A program made the translations under genes and the position numbers. Positions 41,203 through 47,865 of a stretch of 64,000 nucleotides of DNA are shown here, in pieces. Every line of letters starts with the position of its first letter. Position 1 is the first letter of the stretch. This stretch comes from Methylobacterium sp. J-067 (GTDB lineage: Bacteria; Pseudomonadota; Alphaproteobacteria; Rhizobiales; Beijerinckiaceae): contig NZ_JAKSXZ010000143.1 in NCBI RefSeq assembly GCF_022829465.1, forward strand, positions 46,503 to 110,502, read 5' to 3'. The notes beneath the pieces were generated by a model, which saw nothing but the letters and a program-made list of their open reading frames with translations, made no database searches and was not told where the DNA came from.

Positions 41203-41293
41203 CAGCCACGATTCGCAAGCGAGAGTCGAGTCCCCCGTCGCGGGAAGGCAAGCTTGGCCGGAGACTCGCCTGTGGGCGAATCGGCGTGGGCTG
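41203..41293. repeat. Imperfect inverted repeat upstream of repA
   Basis: CAGCCACGATTCGC at 41203-41216 pairs with GCGAATCGGCGTGGGCTG at 41276-41293 with small gaps. The pair lies in the repA promoter region next to the IS element. It could be an operator or a remnant of an earlier element. Confidence 0.35.
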
Positions 41294-41372
41294 CGCCCTA
41301 GGTCGCGAACTCATAACGGTTGGCACGGCTTCGCAGCCTGATCGTTGATCCTTCAGCCATGGAGGGTTGTGA

Positions 41373-42130
41373 ATGGCGCGATTTGACCTGACGGACGCGG
41401 AGTGGGCGGCGATTGAGCCGGTTCTTCCAACGGACGTGCGCGGCAAGGAACGGGCGGACGACCGGCGGGTGCTGAACGGCATTTTCTGGCGTCTGCGCAC
41501 CGGGGCGCCCTGGGCTGACATTCCAGCGCGCTACGGCCCGCACACGACGTGCAGCAACCGCTTCCGGCGCTGGCGCAAGCGTGGCGTCTGGGATCGACTT
41601 TTAAAAGCTGTGTCCGAGGTTTACGAGGGCGATCTGCAGATGATCGACGCCACCAGTGTGCGGGTGCATCAGCACGCCGGCTGCGCCCAAAAAAAGACGA
41701 TCGATCCCGTGGCATGGGTCGCTTACGGGGTGGTCTAACGAGCAAGATCCACGCGTTGGTGGATGCCGAGGGCCGGCCCATCGCGCTCAAGATCACCGAA
41801 GGCCAAGCGCACGATGGCCGGGCCGCCGACGACATGCTCGGCGGTCTTGGACCGGGGCAGACCCTTCTGGGCGATCGGGCCTACGACAGCGACGCGCGGC
41901 GCGAGCGTCTGGCCGAGCAAGGGGCCTGGGCCAACGTCAAGCCGATGCCCAACCGCAAGAACGTGCCCGCCTTCAGTGCCTTCCTGTACAAGTACCGCAA
42001 TCAGGTCGAGCGGTTCTTCAGCAAGATCAAGCACTTCCGTGCGGTCGCAACCCGCTACAACAAGGACCCGGAAAACTTCCTCGCCAGCGTCAAGCTCGCA
42101 GCCGTCCGCGTCTGGCTTCGAACTTTATGA
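41373..42130 (+). CDS. IS5/IS427-type transposase made by -1 frameshift
   Basis: The first frame (41373-41738, 121 residues) encodes the DUF4096-like N-terminus (DLTDAEWAAIEPVLP) and the first catalytic Asp in QMIDATSVRVHQHAG. The second frame, entered by a -1 shift at A_AAA_AAG (41690-41696), encodes GLTSKIHALVDAEG, the second Asp in LLGDRAYDSD and the C-terminal YRNQVERFFSKIKHF with the R-x3-E-x6-K signature. The fusion has about 250 residues, the normal size. Both halves look intact, so the element may still move. Confidence 0.85.
41690..41696 (+). other. Programmed -1 frameshift site
   Basis: The heptamer A_AAA_AAG is in phase with the first transposase frame (codons CAA AAA AAG). It is the same type of slippery site as in dnaX and many IS elements. 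Slipping one base back joins the two halves of the transposase. Confidence 0.8.
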
Positions 42131-42139
42131 GTCCGCGAC

Positions 42140-43207
42140 CTAGAACGCGTACCGCACCTCACAATAGGGGAGGGCGGCCCCGTGCCAGGCAAGCAATTGG
42201 TCAAGCCATTTGCGCTTCCAGCCCGACCGGTAGCGCAGATTGCGCATGCCGCTCTGGCTCCACTTCGTCTCCTGGAGGTCCGGGCGCCAGAGCAGGTCTT
42301 CGCCCTTCGGGTGCCAGGCGAGATTCGTGTCGTGCAACGCCTCATTGTGCGTGAGCATGATGATCTCGCACTTGAGTTGCGCCTTCGCCCGGTCGGAGAG
42401 GGTGCCGTCGATCTCGGCGAACAGCGCCCGCCATTCGGGCTCCCAGCCCTCGTGCACAATCACCGGGCTGAAGTTGACATGCACCTCGTAGCCGGCCTCC
42501 ACGAAGTCGTTGATGGCCGCGATGCGCTCGCCGATGGGCGAGGTGCGGACATCCACCACCTTCGAGACGGCCTCCGGCATGAGCGAGAACCGGATGCGGG
42601 TGCGTCCCTGCGGGTCGTAGTCGAGGAGGTCGCGGTTGACGAGCTTCGTCGCGAAGGAGCCCTTGCCGTTCGGGATGCCCCGGAAGGCCGCGACGAGATC
42701 GCGGATGTTGTCCGAGACGGTGGCATCGAGGGAGAGGTCGCCGTTCTCCCCGAGGTCGTAGACCCAGTCGACCGGGTCGATGGTGTTCGGCTCCGGCTTC
42801 ACCCCCAGGCGCTTGGCGTGGCGGCCGATGGCGGCGGCGATCTCGTCCACGTTGACGAAGACGCTGACCGGGTTCGCGTAGCCCTTCCGGCGCGGCACGT
42901 AGCAATAGGAGCAGGCCATCGCGCAGCCGTTCGAGGAGGAGGGCGCGATGAAATCCGCCGAGCGACCGTTCGGCCGCATCGTGAGCCCCTTCTTGACGCC
43001 CAGCACGAGGACGTCCCGCTTCATGCGGAGCCAATCGCCGGCCAGTTCCGGGTCGTCCGTCAGTTCGGGGATCTTCCAGTGGCTCGCCACCTCGACGAGC
43101 TCGGCGTCGGGGAAGCGCGCGAGCACAGCGCGGCCCCGTTCATACGACCGGATGGCGGGCTCTAGGTAGATCCGCTTCGGGTCGAGGAGTGTGCGCGGCA
43201 AGGCCAT
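42140..43207 (-). CDS. SPL-family radical SAM protein (spore-photoproduct-lyase-like)
   Basis: This 355-residue protein has the radical SAM cluster motif in NGCAMACSYCYVP (C-x3-C-x2-C) near residue 105 and the SPL-type N-terminus LLDPKRIYLEPAI. In Bacillus SPL repairs UV dimers in spores; alphaproteobacteria do not form spores, so its role here is open. Conserved pieces such as FSLMPEAVSKVVD and IMLTHNEALHD are present. ATG 43207 was chosen among nearby ATGs. The TAG stop is shared with the IS target site; the insertion kept the stop. Confidence 0.83.
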   Translation of the reverse strand: MALPRTLLDPKRIYLEPAIRSYERGRAVLARFPDAELVEVASHWKIPELTDDPELAGDWLRMKRDVLVLGVKKGLTMRPNGRSADFIAPSSSNGCAMACSYCYVPRRKGYANPVSVFVNVDEIAAAIGRHAKRLGVKPEPNTIDPVDWVYDLGENGDLSLDATVSDNIRDLVAAFRGIPNGKGSFATKLVNRDLLDYDPQGRTRIRFSLMPEAVSKVVDVRTSPIGERIAAINDFVEAGYEVHVNFSPVIVHEGWEPEWRALFAEIDGTLSDRAKAQLKCEIIMLTHNEALHDTNLAWHPKGEDLLWRPDLQETKWSQSGMRNLRYRSGWKRKWLDQLLAWHGAALPYCEVRYAF

Positions 43208-43238
43208 CCTCCGCATATGGGGAGGAGGGGGCCGCGCG

Positions 43239-43880
43239 TCAGCCTGTCCACGCCGCATGGACGGAGCCCGTGGCCGTATCCGGCTTCGAGTCGCCGATGA
43301 AGATCACGACCGGCCCGTGGGCGTCGCGTCGTGGATCGTAGAAGTCGAGCAGGTCCGGGTGGAGGCGCTGGATGAAATCCGGCCGGCGGCCGCAACGGCG
43401 AAGCAGATGGTCGATGACGACCTGATCGCCGTGGACCGCGTTCGGCACGGGGCCGCAGGAGCCGGGCGCCATCCACCGCTCCGGCTCGGCTGCGAAGGTC
43501 TCATAGAGCGATGCGAGGTCATCGCCGGACCAGCGCAGCAGAGCGCTGGAAAGCCTCTCCTTATGGAAATAATCCTCCATCGCCGCGAGGCCCGGTGTAG
43601 CCAGGGCATCGGCCGGGCCGGTCAGCACCGTGTCGAGGTCGCAGAGGAGTGTCGGCCCCTCGCTGAGGCCGGGCCGGAACGCCTCCATCTTGGCCCACCA
43701 GACCGGCCAGTCGTGCAGCAGGGGCACCCGCTCCACCCCCTCGACCGCCAGGGGGAGGTCGGTGAGGCAATGGATTCGTGTGAAGGCCGGCGCATGGCGG
43801 CTGAAACCCCACGCGAGGCGTTCGACCCAGGTCGCGTCGTAGCGCCCGCCGCCCTTCAGGACGGTGATCAGCGTGGCCAT
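43239..43880 (-). CDS. Hypothetical protein, glycosyltransferase-like
   Basis: This 213-residue protein has a DxD-like motif in TLLCDLDTVLTGPADAL and a strand-rich N-terminus MATLITVLKGGGRYDATW, both of the type found in retaining sugar transferases. The C-terminal region HPDLLDFYDPRRDA with several Asp/His may bind metal. It begins 5 bp after the GT29-like gene, so the two are likely one operon. No exact family was assigned. Confidence 0.6.
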   Translation of the reverse strand: MATLITVLKGGGRYDATWVERLAWGFSRHAPAFTRIHCLTDLPLAVEGVERVPLLHDWPVWWAKMEAFRPGLSEGPTLLCDLDTVLTGPADALATPGLAAMEDYFHKERLSSALLRWSGDDLASLYETFAAEPERWMAPGSCGPVPNAVHGDQVVIDHLLRRCGRRPDFIQRLHPDLLDFYDPRRDAHGPVVIFIGDSKPDTATGSVHAAWTG

Positions 43881-43885
43881 CGGGT

Positions 43886-44521
43886 TCAGTCCTTCAGGGG
43901 GTGGAGACGGATCTGCCCGGCGGCCTCGGCGGCGGCGAACCACGCCCGCTCGGCCGCCCAGGGATGGCCTGGCCAGCCATCGAAGCCGAAGCCGTAGGCC
44001 TCCGCTGCCGCCGCCTGCGCCGGGCGGCCGAGAATCAGGGCGAGGGTGACGAGGAAGCCTGTGCTCGGGTTCGGTTCGCCCTCCGTCCCGGCGGCGAGGA
44101 GAGCGTGCGCATGCCCGTGCAGGGCCTCCGATAAGATGTGGATCGGCCGCCCGAGGGGTCGCAGCAGGGCCAGCATCTCGCGGGTCCAGCAAATTGGCTC
44201 GGGGACGTTCTGCTCCGCCGGCAGCATCGGGAAGGGCAGAATGAAGCTCTCCGCCGCGCGGATCACCGGGCGGTCGAGGAAACCGGGATCCTCCAGCCAT
44301 TCCCGCGTCTGCCCGCCGCGATTGACGAGGGCGAGATGCGTCACGCGCCGGCCTGTCGACCCGCCGAACCCGGCGGCGTTGTTGAAGCGGATCACACTGG
44401 ACGCCGCATCGACGGCTCGCCCTACATCACCGATCCCCGGCGCGTTGCCGACGATGGCGAGGGTCCGGCCGGTGGGCAGGCCGAGGGTGTCGGGGGAGGG
44501 GAGGGCGGTGGTCGATGACAT
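43886..44521 (-). CDS. Glycosyltransferase family 29-like protein
   Basis: This 211-residue protein starts with a Rossmann-like strand (GRTLAIVGNAPGIGDVGRAV) and SSVIRFNNAAGFGGSTGRRV, which resembles the sialylmotif-like region of GT29 proteins. The later part GHAHALLAAGTEGEPNPSTG also fits that family. The ATG 44521 start leaves no signal peptide. It is the first gene of a two-gene leftward operon. Substrate unknown. Confidence 0.65.
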   Translation of the reverse strand: MSSTTALPSPDTLGLPTGRTLAIVGNAPGIGDVGRAVDAASSVIRFNNAAGFGGSTGRRVTHLALVNRGGQTREWLEDPGFLDRPVIRAAESFILPFPMLPAEQNVPEPICWTREMLALLRPLGRPIHILSEALHGHAHALLAAGTEGEPNPSTGFLVTLALILGRPAQAAAAEAYGFGFDGWPGHPWAAERAWFAAAEAAGQIRLHPLKD

Positions 44522-44612
44522 CAGGGGCAAGGCGCGGAGGGTGCGGCCGGGGGAGGGCGCGGGCCTCCGACAACCCGATTGGCGCGAAATCGCCCCACGC
44601 GGCCTGACGATC

Positions 44613-45596
44613 ATGCGCCGCTGCTTCGTCTGCGATGCCGCCATGATCGGGTCGACCACGCGCCGGCTGATCTTCTCCGACGGCCGCGCGCGCGCCTTCC
44701 GGCGCGCCTGCCAATCCTGCGGCGTCCTGCTGGCGGACGACGCGGACCGCTCCGCGTGCCGGGAGCACCTGACGCATCGCCTGTCGGCGCCGGTCTTCGT
44801 GTCAGACCCGGAGGCGCCCTACGGCCTCGACCTCTACACGCTGCGAACCGCCGCGACCCGCCTCGGGCTCGGCATCCGCCCCCTCGACGCGGCGGGACAC
44901 GCGGCCCTGCGCCATCCCCACGACGACCATGCGGCGCGGGCCGGGCTCGCCGCCCTCGCGGGGGAGGGGAGGCGCCCGGTCTCCCTCGGGCTCCTTTGCC
45001 GCCCGGCCGAATGCGACGCGGTCCTGGCCGCCCTGCCGGGGCAGGGGGGCTGGACGGACGACGTCGCGATCCTCCTCGACAGGCCGGCGAGCCCCCCCCG
45101 CTCGGTGCCGGTGGCGGGATTCCCGGAGGGGGCGGTGCGCGTGGCCGCCCGCCCCCTCGACGGCGATTTCGCCGCGCAGCGGAACGCCCTTCAGGACCTC
45201 GCGCGCCATGGCTGGATGCTGCAGCTCGACGCCGACGAATCCCTCAGCCCCGAGACCGGCCTTCTCATGCCGGCCCTCGCCACCCTGGCCGAGGCAGGGG
45301 AGGGGGTCTCGGTCGGGTTCGCACGTGCAAACCACGTCGATGGCGTGCTGTCCGACGTCTTCCCGGACGTGCAGTACCGGCTCAACCGGAGGAGCGTGCG
45401 CTTTGCCGGGCGGGTACACGAGCGGCCGGTCCTGGAGGGCGGCTGGCCGCGCGGCTTCATCAGCCTGCACGGCCCCATCGTGCATCACCTGAGCGGCGCG
45501 CATGTGCGGGCGCGGTCCCGCCGCTACGAAGCCCTCGACCCCGGTCGCGGCCGTCCGGAGGAGGAAGAGGCTCTGCTGCGCCCCTACGCCGAGTGA
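44613..45596 (+). CDS. GT2 glycosyltransferase with N-terminal zinc-ribbon-like part
   Basis: This 327-residue protein has four cysteines in its first 60 residues (MRRCFVCDAAM, ACQSCGVLL) that could bind zinc. The transferase part follows with AAQRNALQDLARHGWMLQ and LDADESLSPETG, the DxD-type centre of GT2 enzymes acting on lipopolysaccharide cores. Its coding sequence contains the third parS-like palindrome (45318-45333). The last 13 bp overlap the convergent GT4 gene. Acceptor unknown. Confidence 0.75.
   Translation: MRRCFVCDAAMIGSTTRRLIFSDGRARAFRRACQSCGVLLADDADRSACREHLTHRLSAPVFVSDPEAPYGLDLYTLRTAATRLGLGIRPLDAAGHAALRHPHDDHAARAGLAALAGEGRRPVSLGLLCRPAECDAVLAALPGQGGWTDDVAILLDRPASPPRSVPVAGFPEGAVRVAARPLDGDFAAQRNALQDLARHGWMLQLDADESLSPETGLLMPALATLAEAGEGVSVGFARANHVDGVLSDVFPDVQYRLNRRSVRFAGRVHERPVLEGGWPRGFISLHGPIVHHLSGAHVRARSRRYEALDPGRGRPEEEEALLRPYAE
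45318..45333. promoter_or_regulatory. parS-like palindrome with one mismatch
   Basis: GTTCGCA-CG-TGCAAAC differs from the perfect palindromes in repB by one base in the left arm. It lies about 5.5 kb from them inside a glycosyltransferase gene. It may be a further RepB site or chance. Confidence 0.35.
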
Positions 45597-46771
45597 CGGG
45601 AGGCCGCGATGGCGCGGCGGTAGAGCGCCAGGGTGTCCCGGCCGAGGCTGTCCCGGCTGAAGCGACCGGCCGCGGCGAGGGCCTTGTCCCGATAGGCGCG
45701 GCGCAGGGCGGGATCGCGCAGGAGGGGGCGTAAGGCGTCCGCGAGCGCGACTCCGGTCGCAGCCTCGGCGAGGGGGCCGGCGCTTGGCTCGCCGACGAAG
45801 GCGCGGGCGCTCGCATCCTCTGCGCAGGCGACGACCGGACGGCCATAGGCCATCGCCTCCTGATAGACGAGGCCGAAGCTCTCGTAGCGGGACGGGGCGA
45901 CCACCGCATGGGCCTCCGCGTAGGCCCGCGCCAACGCCGGCCCGTCGATGCGGCCGCAGGCCCGGAGATGCCGCCGCGCCGCCTCGGGGAGGTCCGCCGG
46001 GAGATCGCCCGGCGCCACGCCGACACAGTCGAGCCGGAAGGCCGGCACGGCCCCCCGCGCATGGTCCTCGGCGAGGAGGGCCACCGCACTTATCACCGCG
46101 TCGAACCCCTTTCGCGCCTCCGCCCGCCCGACGAAGAGCAGGCGCACCGGCTCCGCCGCGTCGGGGTAGGCGGCACCGCTCGCGCCGGCCGCGATCTCCG
46201 GCGGGAGGCTGAGGCCGATCACTGCCTCGGGCTGCCCGCCGTCGAGGCCGTAGGCGCGGGCGATCACCGCCCCGTGCGCGGCGGTGTTGGCGATGAGCCC
46301 GGCACTGCCCCGCGCCTGCCGCCGTTCGAGGGCGTCGGCCGTCCACCCGTCGAGGCGGTTGCGCAGCGTCGTGGCCCGGTCGCGGGTGAAGGCGGCGGGG
46401 GTCGAGCTGCGCGTCACCAGCGGCAGGCCGGGGCGGGACGCGAGCAGCGCGGCCGGCGCGTACCAGTTCGTCGCCTCGATGATGGCGAAGGGCGCGCGGG
46501 CATGGGCGTCCAGCACCGCGCGACGGAAGGCGAGGGGCGCCGCGAGATGCCCGGCCGATCCCCACAGGCGCAGCCGCGCCAGCGCCCCGCCGGGCGGCAG
46601 GGCGAGCCCGACGACGGTGACGCCGCCGGCCCTGGCCTCGCCGGCCCGGTCGAGGGTGAAGACCGTGACCTCGGCGCCGGCCTCGGCGAGGCTTTCGGCG
46701 ATCTCGCGGGCAGCGGTCGAAAGACCGCTCGGGGCCGGAGGATAATCCCAGGCCAGGAGGGCGGTGCGCAT
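45584..46771 (-). CDS. GT4 glycosyltransferase
   Basis: This 395-residue transferase has the GT-B layout: N-terminal MRTALLAWDYPPAPSGLSTA with the glycine loop for acceptor binding, a central VRLLFVGRAEARKGFDAVI that starts the donor domain, and the E-x7-E-like PSRYESFGLVYQEAMAYGRP near residue 300. It acts on a nucleotide-sugar donor. The start overlaps the stop of the upstream GT4 gene by one base (ATGA), so the two are coupled. Product unknown. Confidence 0.83.
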   Translation of the reverse strand: MRTALLAWDYPPAPSGLSTAAREIAESLAEAGAEVTVFTLDRAGEARAGGVTVVGLALPPGGALARLRLWGSAGHLAAPLAFRRAVLDAHARAPFAIIEATNWYAPAALLASRPGLPLVTRSSTPAAFTRDRATTLRNRLDGWTADALERRQARGSAGLIANTAAHGAVIARAYGLDGGQPEAVIGLSLPPEIAAGASGAAYPDAAEPVRLLFVGRAEARKGFDAVISAVALLAEDHARGAVPAFRLDCVGVAPGDLPADLPEAARRHLRACGRIDGPALARAYAEAHAVVAPSRYESFGLVYQEAMAYGRPVVACAEDASARAFVGEPSAGPLAEAATGVALADALRPLLRDPALRRAYRDKALAAAGRFSRDSLGRDTLALYRRAIAASRHSA

Positions 46772-47811
46772 CAGGCAGCGAGGAGCTGCCGGTAGACGGC
46801 GAGGTAGTCGCGGGCCATGCGCTCGGCGGTGAAGCGCGCCTCGAACCGGCGGCGGACAAGGGCGCGGTCGAGCCCCCCGACGCGGGCGAGGGCGGCGACC
46901 GCCTCGTCCTCGCTCGACACGATGAAGCCCGTCACCCCGTCCTCGACGATCTCCGGCACCGAACCCCGGTTCCAGGCGATGACCGGCGTGCCGCAGGCCA
47001 TCGCCTCGATCATCACGAGGCCGAACGGCTCGGGCCAGTCGATGGGAAACAGCAGGGCGCGGGCGCCGCCGAGGAGGGCGCCCTTGGCGGCGTCGTCCAC
47101 GGGCCCGAGATAGGTCGCGTCGGGCCCAAGCAGCGGACTCACCTGCCGGTCGAAATATTCCGGGTTGCCGACGTCGATCGTGCCTCCGAGGCGGATCGGC
47201 ACCCCCGCCGCCCGCGCGACGCGAATCGCGACATCGGGCCGCTTCTGGTCGGTCATCCGGCCGACGAAGGCGACGTGGTCGCCCGGCCGCGCCGAGAAAG
47301 CGTAGCGGTCCCGGTCGATGCCGTGATGCACGACGCCCGCTCGGTTCGCCGCCGGAATGCCGGCCTCCTGCGCGGCGGAGATGGCGGCCACCGGCAAATC
47401 GGGAAACCCCGCGAAGAACAGCGCCCGGTCGAGCTCGTCCACCCGCCAATGCACCGTGGTCAGGCTGCGGCGACGATGCGGCCCGAGCAGCGCCGCATGG
47501 GCGAACTCGCCATGGCAATGCACGATGTCGAACAACCCAAGACGGAGGCGGAGTGCTTCCAATTGCAGGGCATCCAGGGCGGCCGGGACACCCGGCGCGA
47601 CGCGACCGTGCACCCGTTCGAAGGCCGACAAGCTCGGATAATCACCGATGCGAGGTAAGTCTGTCGCACTGTCCGATGGCGCAAAAAGAGTTATTTCAAT
47701 GCCCAAGCTTCGCAATGCCACACATAGATCGTGCACAACTCGTTCTGTGCCGCCGTGATGATTTGGGGGAACAGGAAAAATGTTAGGCGCAACTTGGGCA
47801 ACGCGAATCAC
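46771..47811 (-). CDS. GT4 glycosyltransferase, GTG start
   Basis: This 346-residue GT-B enzyme begins VIRVAQVAPNIFPVPPNHHG with GTG 47811. The acceptor-side HCHGEFAHAALLGPH and the donor side PIDWPEPFGLVMIEAMACGTP (E-x7-E motif) are present. The 5' end (47640-47811) is less GC-rich than the rest. It faces the sucrose-phosphate synthase gene across only 54 bp, so the two share a promoter region. It is translationally coupled to the next GT4 gene. Confidence 0.82.
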   Translation of the reverse strand: MIRVAQVAPNIFPVPPNHHGGTERVVHDLCVALRSLGIEITLFAPSDSATDLPRIGDYPSLSAFERVHGRVAPGVPAALDALQLEALRLRLGLFDIVHCHGEFAHAALLGPHRRRSLTTVHWRVDELDRALFFAGFPDLPVAAISAAQEAGIPAANRAGVVHHGIDRDRYAFSARPGDHVAFVGRMTDQKRPDVAIRVARAAGVPIRLGGTIDVGNPEYFDRQVSPLLGPDATYLGPVDDAAKGALLGGARALLFPIDWPEPFGLVMIEAMACGTPVIAWNRGSVPEIVEDGVTGFIVSSEDEAVAALARVGGLDRALVRRRFEARFTAERMARDYLAVYRQLLAA

Positions 47812-47865
47812 GGGGTGCTCTTTACATAGGTTAAGTCGTCGGAGACGTGTGAAAGCGTCCGCTTG

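Larger units (their letters stand above)
41301..42140 (+). mobile_element. IS5-family insertion sequence, IS427-like, complete
   Basis: The element is 840 bp. Its ends are inverted repeats: GGTCGCGAACTCATAA at 41301-41316 and, as reverse complement, GGTCGCGGACTCATAA at 42125-42140 (15 of 16 match). It is flanked by the 2-bp target duplication TA (41299-41300 and 42141-42142). It holds a transposase in two frames with a -1 slippery site, as in the IS427 group. It inserted between repA and the radical SAM gene, in the TA of that gene's TAG stop. Confidence 0.88.

Noticed and set aside
41301..42140. Transposase listed as a pseudogene because of two frames
   Set aside because: The break coincides with an in-phase A_AAA_AAG slippery site, and both halves keep their catalytic residues.
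42140..43207. The IS truncating the radical SAM gene
   Set aside because: Restoring the empty site by removing the IS and one TA still gives TAG at the same position, so the gene was not shortened.
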